This document shows positions 53,314 to 63,734 of a stretch of 64,000 nt of DNA, one piece after another (position 1 is the first letter of the stretch; every line of letters starts with the position of its first letter). A program made the translations under genes and the position numbers. The notes under the pieces are model-generated. The model was not told the DNA's origin and did not search any database. It saw nothing but the letters and a program-made list of their open reading frames with translations. The DNA lies in assembly GCA_021297855.1 (NCBI GenBank), contig JAJTHM010000055.1, forward strand, positions 1 through 64,000, given 5' to 3'. This DNA is from Sphingobacteriales bacterium (lineage in GTDB: Bacteria; Bacteroidota; Bacteroidia; Chitinophagales; JADJOU01).

Positions 53314-56300
53314 TTATACCCGAATACAGTTTTCCCTTACCCAATCTTTATACATAGCTTCAAAATGCCAAAACTCATTTTCATAAGGTATGAATCCTGC
53401 ATTTAGCATAAGATTTCGCAGCAATTCTCTGTTTTCCTGCTGTTTGTTAGATAACCGAGAATAGCTCCAATGGGCTTTTTCGCTAAAATCATCAAATTCA
53501 CAGCCAAAATCTAATAATTTATTAGGAATATATGGACTATCTGAGATTTCCATAATCAGAACATCTACAGCCATTCCATAATTATGCAAAGAATCAGTGT
53601 CTGGCGATGCTATATAGTTTACCTTATTGGGTCCTTGATAGATATCCCACATTTTCCTTTGAACATCAAATGGACGCAGGGCATCTTTTATAACCAATTT
53701 ATAATTCTTATTGATTTCAAACAAAATCTCCTTGGCTCGCAACATCTTATAGTAAGCTATTTCATTGAGATAAGCTCCCTTAAAACTTTGGTATAAAATC
53801 GTACTAAACGCATTTTCTGACACACTGTACTCTAAGTCAATATAAAACTCTTTTTCACTTAGTCTTATAAATTCCTTACTTACCCAATCCAGTTCTATAG
53901 CAGAAAGCTCTGTTTTTGTCGGTTCGCTCATTTTAGGTAGTGAAATGAAAAAGCTCGTCCCCTGTCCTAATTTTGTATCAAACCAAATAAGACCATTCAT
54001 CGAATGCAATATCTTCTTGGTTATAGCTAGTCCTAGTCCACTTCCAGAAGACTTAGTCGTAAAATTAGGTATAAATATCTTATCTCTTTCTTCTTCTTTG
54101 ATACCCTTTCCATAATCTTTGATTTCAAGAATAAAATACCGTTCATTGTCTCTTAAGGTTATATCTATAATGGTTTCCTCGTCATCATAAGCTTGGATAG
54201 CATTTTTAACTAAATTGTTGAGACAACTAATCATTTGATTTCTGTCGCACTCAACCATAGCGGAAGATAGTCTTGATTTAAATAAAACTTGACACACTCT
54301 TGATTGGAAAACATGGACGGTATTTTGTATAAGGAGTTTCCAATCTAGCTGTTCTATATGCGGAGTATGTAATTTTCCGAAATTGGAAAATGCAGTAGCG
54401 ATATTATCGAGATTATTTATTTGTTCGATCAAGGTTTCCGCAGTGCTGGATACCAATTGATCCAAATTACTAGCCCCTTCCTTCATATTCCTTTGTAGAA
54501 ATTGAATTTTTAGCTTCATAGGAGTCAATGGATTTTTTATTTCATGCGCAATTTGCTTGGCCATTTCACTCCAGGCATCTTCCCTCTCTTGCTCGGCCAA
54601 TAATCTTGCACTCTCTTGAATTTCATCTACCATGATATTGTATCGCTTGACCAACTCACCGATTTCATCTTTATATTGATACTCTAGATACTCATTTTTA
54701 CGAGATAGTCCCAAATTCGAAATTTTCTCAGCAAGTGTTTGTAATGGCTTAGTGATTCTATTAGCTAACCAAATTGCAAACAACATCGATATAAGAAAGA
54801 AGAGTACATATAAATTAATTAATACAACGATTAGTCGCATTTCTTCATTGAGCGATCCTTTACCATCGAAACTCGTCAGTCTTAAATAAAATTTTCTATT
54901 ACCAGGATTGCTTCTTAAAACACTGTAATATTCATTAATTGGGATTTCATTTAGTCTTAGTTTTTCGATATTAAAAAATTCATTGTTTTTTAATCCAAAG
55001 AATATTTTTGACTCTAGTAATCTAGGGTAAATCATATTCTCCATAGACCTATAACTAGACTGAATCAGTTTACCTTCATCGTTATAAAGATCATATTGGA
55101 TGGAAGTTATCCCCTTGAGTTTCTTAAAATGAAGATCAAAATCATTGGCTGGATTCAGAAAACTCGTATTATAAATTTGTTCAATAGCCTGCTGAATAAC
55201 TTTTAAATTATTATATGCTATTTCCTTATTGTAATTCGTAAATCTAGATTTCAGACTACTGAAACTTAATAGGGTAATCCCACTAAATATGCCAATAATG
55301 AGTAAAAATATAGCTAAGACAATTTTACTCCTAAGTTCATTAAAATGAAACAAGGGCTCTGATATATAGGTAATTCTTAGAGACCAAACGACAAAGAATA
55401 GAAAAATAGAGAGGAGAAAATTAATACAAAATATATATGAAAATTGAGTCAAAATAGAAACGGGATTCGCTTTTTGTGTCGTGACTAACACTTTTATCGT
55501 ATCAGAGAAATTAAAAACAAAGTGCTCAAAATCTAAACCAAACAATTCATCAGAAAATCTAGGTACGTCAGGTGAAACGGGATATTTTTTATTATAGTTA
55601 TAGGGCCCCAATTGATCATGCAAGGTGTCATTGATGTATAAGCCATGACTTATCTTATTCTCCCTAATGATGACATCATTAATTGCATCTTTAGTACTGC
55701 TCGCTATATTGGATAAATAAGTCCTTGGATAGACCATAAGCTGAATTTGCTCCTCACCGCTGGATTGCTGAATTAGATACTTCCTTACAGAATTGGACTG
55801 AATTAAAAAAAGTTTGGACTTTTCGTTACTTACTAAAAGTTCTATCGATGGATTTCCGTTTTGATCTAACCATTTTTGATATTCTAATTTATCAATTTCA
55901 TCGCACTCGATATCTTTAAAATCTTGTAAATATGACTTTAGGCTATCTACATTATATCCATCGAGACCCTGAATGATCCTAGCTTCCAGACCCCTATCCA
56001 AACCAAAGGTGACATTTGTAGCAATAGAAGATAAAATAACCTCTTCTTTCTTTATATTATATCGTGAAAGTAAAAAGGTAGTCGTGAAAGAGGCAAAGAA
56101 GAGAAAAACGACAAAGCTATAGACTCTATTTCGAATATTAAAGTAATACCTGCCATAGAACAAAGCGATAAAAAACAAGAGCAGGACAAAGGTGAGCTTG
56201 ACCTCTAAGCGAAAACTCCCCAAAATAAGCAATAGAATAATGGAAAGCAAGAAAACAAAAAAAGACAAGATTATCTTCCGATTGTTCAGTTTAAAATTAT

Positions 56301-57483
56301 AAATAGTTTTTAAAATCAGATTAGATAAAAGATAATAATTCGAAAAGGTCATTAACATGATACCTAAACCTATGAAGCTGTAAATTGTTAATCTTGGGAA
56401 ATAATCAAAATTAAACCAAATAGAGCTCTCTACCACCATACGCTCAAAAATCTTATTGATAGAAAAGGATTCGCCTAAAAGAAATATTAAAGCAATGGTA
56501 TGAATAAAAAAAGCGAAAACTGTGTTTTCCCATTTTTTTAGATTGATGACTAAATTTTCCTGTAAATAATATAAGATAATTTGAGTGGAAAAAACAAATA
56601 AAAACAAATCACCAAGAGATGGTGTGACATCAGAAGAATAGAGGGATGGGTTAAATAATTTGAGGGTGTAAAAAATAGAAGGTAACTTGTAAAATAAAAG
56701 CAACTTTCTGGTAGAATAAACCAACCCTACAAAAACTATACAACCCAAAATAGGATAAATACGCGTAACGGGCTTCGCAAAAAAGTATAAAATTCTAATG
56801 TAAAAAAATGCAGCAATCATTATAGCCAAAAGGCCAAGGATGATCCATAGATCATTCGAATGTACTACTCGCTTAAGACAGAAAAGAAAGTTTCCCTGAC
56901 TATCAGTAAAATCTTTAGAGTTAGTTTCTTTGTACCCAATTATTAAATACTCTTTTCTCTCGTTTTTGTTGTGAAAAAGACGAAAGGAGCTGTTTAATTC
57001 TTCTTCAACAAACCTATTCAAATCATACCAAAAAACAATATATTTACCTTTGAATAATACTTTATGCAATAAAAACTTATCCTGCTCTATTTCTCTGTAT
57101 GATATTGAGTTAATATTGCCTAGAGTATAGGAATTGAGATAGAAGGTACTATGAGTCCAATACTCCAGAGAAAAGTCACTTGAATTGTAAATCTGATAGG
57201 ATAAAAGTCTATTGGATAAATAATTTTTAGTCTTATCAAATGCTAAATTACCTTCAATAATCTTATCTAATAGATTCGAATCTTTTGGCAACTTCTCCAT
57301 AGCTGTAATCTCATTTCGCCAATAATCATACTTTGAGTTTTGTTGCCAAATTTCGAAGGGATTATAAGAAATAAACCAGTAAATTGCTGCAAATAGGATA
57401 AAGAAAAAGGATGAAGTTCTCACACTTTTCTGTTGAAAAGCATACTGAAATAACCCACTAATTCTATACCACCTATAGTTCAA
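53314..57483 (-). CDS. Sensor histidine kinase fused to a VanX-type D-Ala-D-Ala dipeptidase
   Basis: A 1389-residue membrane protein. About 11-12 hydrophobic segments lie in the first 920 residues, followed by a HAMP-like stretch (WLANRITKPLQTLAEKISNL) and a kinase core: H-box AKQIAHEIKNPLTPMKLK (about 977), N-box NLVKNAIQAYDD, G1 DYGKGI, G2 SSGSGLGLAITKKI. The frame then continues into a complete M15 dipeptidase domain (about 1205-1389). Residues for metal and catalysis match VanX: Arg1270 (KDALRPFDVQ), His1300 and Asp1307 (SLHNYGMAVDV), Glu1370 and His1373 (NEFWHFE). The start is TTG 57483, shortly after a TACCTTTG element. A separate start at ATG 53929-53931 is possible but has no visible ribosome site. 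Confidence 0.88.
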   Translation of the reverse strand: MNYRWYRISGLFQYAFQQKSVRTSSFFFILFAAIYWFISYNPFEIWQQNSKYDYWRNEITAMEKLPKDSNLLDKIIEGNLAFDKTKNYLSNRLLSYQIYNSSDFSLEYWTHSTFYLNSYTLGNINSISYREIEQDKFLLHKVLFKGKYIVFWYDLNRFVEEELNSSFRLFHNKNERKEYLIIGYKETNSKDFTDSQGNFLFCLKRVVHSNDLWIILGLLAIMIAAFFYIRILYFFAKPVTRIYPILGCIVFVGLVYSTRKLLLFYKLPSIFYTLKLFNPSLYSSDVTPSLGDLFLFVFSTQIILYYLQENLVINLKKWENTVFAFFIHTIALIFLLGESFSINKIFERMVVESSIWFNFDYFPRLTIYSFIGLGIMLMTFSNYYLLSNLILKTIYNFKLNNRKIILSFFVFLLSIILLLILGSFRLEVKLTFVLLLFFIALFYGRYYFNIRNRVYSFVVFLFFASFTTTFLLSRYNIKKEEVILSSIATNVTFGLDRGLEARIIQGLDGYNVDSLKSYLQDFKDIECDEIDKLEYQKWLDQNGNPSIELLVSNEKSKLFLIQSNSVRKYLIQQSSGEEQIQLMVYPRTYLSNIASSTKDAINDVIIRENKISHGLYINDTLHDQLGPYNYNKKYPVSPDVPRFSDELFGLDFEHFVFNFSDTIKVLVTTQKANPVSILTQFSYIFCINFLLSIFLFFVVWSLRITYISEPLFHFNELRSKIVLAIFLLIIGIFSGITLLSFSSLKSRFTNYNKEIAYNNLKVIQQAIEQIYNTSFLNPANDFDLHFKKLKGITSIQYDLYNDEGKLIQSSYRSMENMIYPRLLESKIFFGLKNNEFFNIEKLRLNEIPINEYYSVLRSNPGNRKFYLRLTSFDGKGSLNEEMRLIVVLINLYVLFFLISMLFAIWLANRITKPLQTLAEKISNLGLSRKNEYLEYQYKDEIGELVKRYNIMVDEIQESARLLAEQEREDAWSEMAKQIAHEIKNPLTPMKLKIQFLQRNMKEGASNLDQLVSSTAETLIEQINNLDNIATAFSNFGKLHTPHIEQLDWKLLIQNTVHVFQSRVCQVLFKSRLSSAMVECDRNQMISCLNNLVKNAIQAYDDEETIIDITLRDNERYFILEIKDYGKGIKEEERDKIFIPNFTTKSSGSGLGLAITKKILHSMNGLIWFDTKLGQGTSFFISLPKMSEPTKTELSAIELDWVSKEFIRLSEKEFYIDLEYSVSENAFSTILYQSFKGAYLNEIAYYKMLRAKEILFEINKNYKLVIKDALRPFDVQRKMWDIYQGPNKVNYIASPDTDSLHNYGMAVDVLIMEISDSPYIPNKLLDFGCEFDDFSEKAHWSYSRLSNKQQENRELLRNLMLNAGFIPYENEFWHFEAMYKDWVRENCIRV

Positions 57484-57496
57484 GACCTTTTTTATG

Positions 57497-57504
57497 CAAA
57501 GGTA
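57497..57504 (-). promoter_or_regulatory. Candidate -7 element for the kinase-xerD-mutS2 operon
   Basis: TACCTTTG on the minus strand lies 13 bp before the TTG start, giving a leader of under ten bases. No TTG at -33 is evident. Confidence 0.4.
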
Positions 57505-57531
57505 AACTGAAATGCCTTAACAGATAGTGAA

Positions 57532-60500
57532 TTATCGCATTAAAGTAAAGGATCCCTGGTGCTCTTTAATACCCCAAGGAGTTTTCAATTTAGCAAAATA
57601 AACATAAACTCCCATAGGTGCTGGTCTTCCTTTGAAAAACCCATTCCAACCTTTCAATTGATTGGTTTCAAATACCTTTTCGCCCCATCGGTCATAGATA
57701 GCAAAGATGATCACCTCGGTGCATTCGTCCATATTTGGTAGGTACTCATCATTCAGATTATCCTCATTTGGGGAGAAAACATTGGGAAAACCATAATAAC
57801 ATTTCTCAGGTAATTTACCCTGAACTAAATAAGATACCGTATCCCAGCAATCATTCTCATCTGTGACTCTAACTGTAAATAATTTTGGGCCCATATCATT
57901 GATTTTATAATAGATATCAGGCACGTTGCTACCAGTTTGCAGCCAGAAATAAGTCTGACCTCCTGAGGCAGAAAGCGTCACAGTTTGTTTGTACAATACT
58001 GGATTTGGAATAGATGGAGTAATGACAGCCTTTGGCTTAGGATGAACAATTATATGAATATATTTTATAGTATCGCAATCAAACATGAAAACATTGCGTT
58101 GTCTAATTGAATCTGCTTTCATTTTAGATAATAAATATGTTTTTCCATTATAACGGAATGGCGCACAGCCTGCCACCGTTGTGTCTTTATATACTTTATT
58201 GTAAATTTCTACTCGCCCAATATTAATAATTGAATCACAATTCAATATGGTTTTTGACTTTATCGTATCAAACTGAGTGAAAGAAATGGTATGCTTTTTA
58301 CCCTTGGCATCTTGATAAAATTCACATCTACGTATGGTATCAATAGGATTAATTTGCTTTTGTAAAACATTTAATCTTAATAAATTAATAAAGCTATCGC
58401 AGATTCCATCGGCTTTTTTGATAGTATAGAAATAATTATTAGTCGTTTTTCTGTAAATTCCATTGAACAAAACACTATCTCCAAAACAAATACGAAGATT
58501 TTGGGCAGTAGAATCTATCGTTCTATTCGTATAAACCACTACGGTATCATAGGCCTTGCAGCCACTATTCCTATCCATAATTTCGAGTATGTAATTGATA
58601 CTGTCATTTACTATACTGCAAATAGGATCCGCTATAGTAGCATCATTAAGATACTGAGTAGGCGTCCATTTATAAGTCCAGTCTGAGATAGGTGATTCTC
58701 CTAGCTGCGTGGTGAAGGCAGCCAAACAATTATTGGTATCCTTGCCAGCATTCGGATTAATTTGAATGATGGAAACTGTTTTTGTCATCGTGTCGAAGCA
58801 TACGCCATTGGTTACAATGAGTCGTAGCGTATAAGAGCCTCCACTAGGGAAGGTCAAAATAGGCGGATTCGCTCCTGCGAATGTATTCGGAATCGCCGAA
58901 CCAAAGTTCCAGCTGTAGGATGTGATTGGGCCTTTGCTTGTATTGGTTATTGGCAAAGTCTCTCCAAAACAAAGCAAGTCTTTCGGTATAGTGAATCGCG
59001 CTCTCGCAGGGCAGCACACCTTGGTATTCACTATAAAAGTATCCCTATGTAAACAACCGAAAGTATCTCTGAATTCAAGATAATAGGTACGATTGGTCGT
59101 AGGGAAGAAGAATGGATTCTTGGATGTAGTAGAAGAAATAGAAAGATTCGGAGACCAAAGGATATTGGTAGCATAGATAGGTATCGTCATCTGCACAGAA
59201 TCTCCAATACAAATGATCTGATCTTCCATTTTTGGATAAATTGCAGCTGCCTTCACATCGACATCTATAGTATCAATCAATTGACAGTTTTTCAAACTTG
59301 TATAAGAAACTAAATATCGTTGATTATTCGATACAAAAACGTTTGGATTGCGAATGGTATCATTTGAAAGTCCTGAAACAGGGCTCCATTGATATTTACT
59401 TCCAGCACTAGCTAACACTTTGATAGAATCATTGAGACATTGGGTGAAAGTGAATCGGCGAGGGGTGTCGCATGGATGAGGTTGGGTATTTATCCCACAA
59501 CTATCAATAATTAAACTACAATTTGGGTTAGTTTGGTTGATTTGTGCGCTGCCGCCTAATGTCCCATTATAAGCAGTATTTCCTTGTTTATTGAGCAGGT
59601 TGTCAAAGATATAATAACCTATTAATCCAGTTTGGGTGGTTGGATTAGGAAGGGAAGTGTTCATATACTGCCTTATTTGAGATTGTGAACGAGCTACATT
59701 CCAAATTCTGACTTCATTGATAAAGCCTTTTGTAGGTAAATTATTTATTGCTGCATAATTCCCTATAGTTGTTTGATAATTATTTGTAATTAAATTACCT
59801 GAGGCCGCTACTTGACTCATTAAAAATCCATTTCTATAATACGTTAGACTAGTCCCATCATAAACCATTGCAATGTGATAGGATTTATTTAGCACGTTAT
59901 AACAAGATGGTGGCGTTGTAAAAAATCCATTAGTAGTAGTAATATATCCGTGATTTGCCCTTAATGTATAATTTACATCTGCAGGAGTAAAATGTTTAGA
60001 AACAATTTCACGTTCATCTAATGTACCAGAAAATGTATCTTGCTGAATTACTAATGCTTCTACTGTTACCTTATTTCCAGTTATATCCAAATCTCCAATC
60101 GTAATCCTATCACTTGTATTTGTCGATTTTAACCAATTATTGCAATTTATTTGAGTCGGCGGAACATTACACGTCCCACAATAGCCTTTGACTTCGGAGG
60201 GAGCGAGGACACGGTTGTAGATACGGATGTCGTCCACATCGGCATTGAGCCAGTATGGATATGTAGCATTATCTAACTTACCTATAAAAACATCCATGTT
60301 ATGAGAACCAATACTACCGGAATAGCTGCAAGAATATTTCTTTTCACCATTGATATAAGTATGAATACTGTCGCCAGTGTATACCACAACTATACAATAC
60401 CAAGTGTCTCGTTTAACATAAGGCGGATTATGAATTTGACTCAAAGAACAACCACCCGAAGAAGAAACTGACCCATAAAAATTATTCTGATTAGTATCAG

Positions 60501-63500
60501 CGGATGCAGTACAACCATTGATTGGAGAATAGCGCAACAAATAATTACCGCTCAAAAAATCTGTATTGCCTTTCATTAATATAGAATTCCCTTTACATGC
60601 TCCATTATAAAATCCCCTAGGTTTTAAAATAGCTGTAAGGGTAATTTTATTTCCTGAGAAATTATTCAAGCTAGTAGAATTAGCTACTTGCATATAATTG
60701 CTTGTCCCATTAAATCTATATGCCGTATTCGCGACTCCTGCTTTCCCTGTCACTGGTGTGGCTCCAAAATTCGTGGCATGGTTGCCTAATCCTGATTTGT
60801 CCTGGGTATTGCCATTGAAATCTAGGTGGAGGACTTTGCCAGTATTGAGATTGGTGGTGTCGCAGTCGGAAGAGATTGTTTTACAAGAATCTTTATATAC
60901 TATCATTTTCATAGCTACCCATGCACAGGAACCATTTGCATTTGTCCCTTCGATAGTGAATGCATTGACACCGTTTGTAAGTATAGACTTATTTATTAAA
61001 ACGGATGAAACATTATTCCAACCAAAAGGAGTAGAAGTCACATGAGTTCCATTGACCTTAAACGATACTATATTATCATCCGCCTGCACTAGAACTCGAA
61101 TACTGTCGATAACAGATACATTAGGGATATTAATTTCTCTCTTCACATTGCAGGTATTGCTTGTTGTGCTACCCCATATCATTTGATTAGCATTCTGAAT
61201 ACCTATTAAATTAATTGGACTCCATACATGAGAAGGCTGCCCACAAGTATTTATACCTAAGCTAGCTTTTACCCAGTTTCCGCTTGTGTTTTGATAATAC
61301 CAATTAGAGGTATCTGTGTAGTATAGCGTTGAATCTTTACAAGAAACATTACTGCAATCTTTTGTATAATAGACTTTCATTCTAAAATAGGTTCCGTAGC
61401 AACCACCAAAATCGCCTGGTTTGACAATAACTTCATTTAATGGAGAAATAGAATTTCCAAGATTTATCTCAGCACCAGTCATAACAATTTGTCCATAATG
61501 GATGGGATTCGTAGCTTTATACACCACTTTATTATTCACCCAAACAGAATCGATATAATCATCAGAAATCATCCATAATCTGACACTGTCTATAACAGAG
61601 CCTGTGGGCAAGGTAAATTGTTTTTTTAAATAGGGAAAACTTCCAGAAAAAGTTGAAGTGGTCGTATGACTCGAACTATTGTAGGCAGTTCGAGAGCCTG
61701 TATTTATAATAGGACCCCAAAGACAATTTGCAGCTGCCACTCCTGGAAATAAACTCGTGTTGGCAGCAAATGTACCCGCACAATAACTACTCGCTGATAA
61801 TGAACCCCAAGTCCCATTTGTTTGCAAAGCTTGCCAACCAGTCTGGGCGGAGTTGACTTCCATAGAGTCTCTGCAAAAGGAAGAACTAGAGAGCTGAATT
61901 CTAACTATTGTATCCATCCCCATCTTATTCCCCACACACGAACTATCCGAAAAACTACTGATACTAATCCAACTCGTATCCTTTTTAGGAACAATGGAGA
62001 AGAAATAAGGATTAGAGCGGATATTAGATTGGGTAAAGTTATTGGTACCATCTGTTAAGGTCACGTTAAATGGCGGATTTCCCTTGAAATGCACGGTGAT
62101 AATTACAGGATTGGAGTTATAACTCGTATACTTTCGATTGGTTAACCATGCTCGAGGTGTATCAATATTGACATAATTTGTTTTTGTAATCGTATCACAA
62201 CCCAGACTATTGCAGGTAATTAAGGTGGTTGATTTAAGGCCATTGGCTCCATAGGTTACGACTGGATTTGCTATAGTCGAGGCAGAAGGGGAACCTCCAG
62301 GAAAACTCCAATTATAAGTCAAACTAGGTATGCCAAAACTTTTGGCTATATATCGCACAGACTTGCCAATACATTGAAAGGTATCTAATGCTATAAAGTC
62401 TGATTTTGGTTTCTTAGTTAGGCATTGAAGAGCTTGAAATGCATTGATACGACCAGCACCAAGACTATCTTTCAAGATAGGGTTTTGAGCGGCTATATTA
62501 TCACATGTTCTTTTCAAACAAGCTTCAATACTATCAGCAGGCATCGGATTGTAACATTTCATTAGACCACATAGACCCGCAACCAGAGGCGAAGCCATAC
62601 TCGTACCACTCATTAATCCATAAGAGGTTGTAGCTCCTGCAAGACAACTTTGGATATCAACCCCAGGTGCAGTCACGTCAATGGTACTACCATAGTTAGA
62701 AAACCATGCTCGTGCGTCTGTGGAGGCAGAAGCAGCGACACTGATGACATGATTATAAGAGGCTGGATACATATCATTTGAAGAATTACTATTTCCAGCC
62801 GCCGCCACACATATGATACCCTTTGTTTTGGCTATATTGAATAATGTTTGATAGGTCGCTGACCAGCCTCCTCCTCCCCAGCTCATATTAATCACATCAC
62901 AACCACTCGCATTTATAGCATAATCCAGTCCCTGAAATGCACCTGTTAACGAAGAATTGGGGCTCAAACCAATTTTCACTGGAATCATCTTACAATTATA
63001 TCCGATAGCGGCTATTCCTTTACTATTATGGGTTTGTCCAGCGATAATTCCAGCTACATGTGTACCGTGAGTGAAAAAAGAATTAGTAGGTGCCGTCGCA
63101 GAGGGATCATTGTCATTATTGGCAGCATCCCATCCTCTCCAATCGTCAATGTATCCATTGCCATCATCGTCTATGCCATTGCCGTTTATTTCGCCGGTAT
63201 TGATATGCCATTGATTGACTAAATCCTCATGATTCATTAGGAAACCATCATCTGTCACTGCAATTTTTACTTGTGTACAACCTTGACCTAGATTCCACGC
63301 AAGGTCAGCTTGTATCTTAGCTAAATTCCATTGGCTGGAATACAATGGGTCATTCGGAGTAAAAAACAATCTATAAATAGGTACTTTTTCTGCAAAATCT
63401 ATTTGTTCTAATTGATTGAGTTGAATAACAAGTGTATCTAGATTAATCTCTTTTTCAAAAACTATTTCATAAGTAGAACTCAGAAGTGGGTGTTTTGACA

Positions 63501-63681
63501 CAGGTAATATGCTAATTACCTTGGTTCTAGAAAACAATTTGGTGACTATCGGGTCCTTATCGAGGGTGAATGAATTTTTAAACTCCCCACTAACTTTAAC
63601 AAATAGTCTATCTGAGTAATAGTCTTGACTAAAAAGATTTATGGTTCCTAGTAAAATACATAGAAATAAAATGATTCGCAT
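57532..63681 (-). CDS. Giant secreted S8 subtilase with LamG domains and T9SS type B domain
   Basis: A 2049-residue exported protease with signal peptide MRIILFLCILLGTINLFSQ. The catalytic domain (about 125-400) has Asp144 (IAVTDDGF), His205 (THGTHVAGI), Asn297 (AAAGNSN) and Ser361 (SGTSMASPLVAG). It is followed by a PKD unit (LTYNWSFPGGSPSA), two related beta-sandwich units (~600-980), two LamG-like domains (~990-1140 and 1170-1330), further PKD/Ig units and three cysteine-paired repeats like those in the 26942 gene. It ends in a type B sorting domain (FSPNEDNLNDEYLP...IYDRWGEKVFETNQ). The protein is probably exported by the T9SS and kept on the surface. Confidence 0.92.
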   Translation of the reverse strand: MRIILFLCILLGTINLFSQDYYSDRLFVKVSGEFKNSFTLDKDPIVTKLFSRTKVISILPVSKHPLLSSTYEIVFEKEINLDTLVIQLNQLEQIDFAEKVPIYRLFFTPNDPLYSSQWNLAKIQADLAWNLGQGCTQVKIAVTDDGFLMNHEDLVNQWHINTGEINGNGIDDDGNGYIDDWRGWDAANNDNDPSATAPTNSFFTHGTHVAGIIAGQTHNSKGIAAIGYNCKMIPVKIGLSPNSSLTGAFQGLDYAINASGCDVINMSWGGGGWSATYQTLFNIAKTKGIICVAAAGNSNSSNDMYPASYNHVISVAASASTDARAWFSNYGSTIDVTAPGVDIQSCLAGATTSYGLMSGTSMASPLVAGLCGLMKCYNPMPADSIEACLKRTCDNIAAQNPILKDSLGAGRINAFQALQCLTKKPKSDFIALDTFQCIGKSVRYIAKSFGIPSLTYNWSFPGGSPSASTIANPVVTYGANGLKSTTLITCNSLGCDTITKTNYVNIDTPRAWLTNRKYTSYNSNPVIITVHFKGNPPFNVTLTDGTNNFTQSNIRSNPYFFSIVPKKDTSWISISSFSDSSCVGNKMGMDTIVRIQLSSSSFCRDSMEVNSAQTGWQALQTNGTWGSLSASSYCAGTFAANTSLFPGVAAANCLWGPIINTGSRTAYNSSSHTTTSTFSGSFPYLKKQFTLPTGSVIDSVRLWMISDDYIDSVWVNNKVVYKATNPIHYGQIVMTGAEINLGNSISPLNEVIVKPGDFGGCYGTYFRMKVYYTKDCSNVSCKDSTLYYTDTSNWYYQNTSGNWVKASLGINTCGQPSHVWSPINLIGIQNANQMIWGSTTSNTCNVKREINIPNVSVIDSIRVLVQADDNIVSFKVNGTHVTSTPFGWNNVSSVLINKSILTNGVNAFTIEGTNANGSCAWVAMKMIVYKDSCKTISSDCDTTNLNTGKVLHLDFNGNTQDKSGLGNHATNFGATPVTGKAGVANTAYRFNGTSNYMQVANSTSLNNFSGNKITLTAILKPRGFYNGACKGNSILMKGNTDFLSGNYLLRYSPINGCTASADTNQNNFYGSVSSSGGCSLSQIHNPPYVKRDTWYCIVVVYTGDSIHTYINGEKKYSCSYSGSIGSHNMDVFIGKLDNATYPYWLNADVDDIRIYNRVLAPSEVKGYCGTCNVPPTQINCNNWLKSTNTSDRITIGDLDITGNKVTVEALVIQQDTFSGTLDEREIVSKHFTPADVNYTLRANHGYITTTNGFFTTPPSCYNVLNKSYHIAMVYDGTSLTYYRNGFLMSQVAASGNLITNNYQTTIGNYAAINNLPTKGFINEVRIWNVARSQSQIRQYMNTSLPNPTTQTGLIGYYIFDNLLNKQGNTAYNGTLGGSAQINQTNPNCSLIIDSCGINTQPHPCDTPRRFTFTQCLNDSIKVLASAGSKYQWSPVSGLSNDTIRNPNVFVSNNQRYLVSYTSLKNCQLIDTIDVDVKAAAIYPKMEDQIICIGDSVQMTIPIYATNILWSPNLSISSTTSKNPFFFPTTNRTYYLEFRDTFGCLHRDTFIVNTKVCCPARARFTIPKDLLCFGETLPITNTSKGPITSYSWNFGSAIPNTFAGANPPILTFPSGGSYTLRLIVTNGVCFDTMTKTVSIIQINPNAGKDTNNCLAAFTTQLGESPISDWTYKWTPTQYLNDATIADPICSIVNDSINYILEIMDRNSGCKAYDTVVVYTNRTIDSTAQNLRICFGDSVLFNGIYRKTTNNYFYTIKKADGICDSFINLLRLNVLQKQINPIDTIRRCEFYQDAKGKKHTISFTQFDTIKSKTILNCDSIINIGRVEIYNKVYKDTTVAGCAPFRYNGKTYLLSKMKADSIRQRNVFMFDCDTIKYIHIIVHPKPKAVITPSIPNPVLYKQTVTLSASGGQTYFWLQTGSNVPDIYYKINDMGPKLFTVRVTDENDCWDTVSYLVQGKLPEKCYYGFPNVFSPNEDNLNDEYLPNMDECTEVIIFAIYDRWGEKVFETNQLKGWNGFFKGRPAPMGVYVYFAKLKTPWGIKEHQGSFTLMR

Positions 63682-63700
63682 AGTAAATTATTTTCAAGGG

Positions 63701-63708
63701 CAAATATA
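63701..63708 (-). promoter_or_regulatory. Candidate -7 element for the giant subtilase gene
   Basis: TATATTTG on the minus strand lies 19 bp before the ATG at 63681. The -33 TTG is not visible at the usual distance. Confidence 0.4.
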
Positions 63709-63734
63709 AAGAGTAATCTTTAATTTACTATTAA

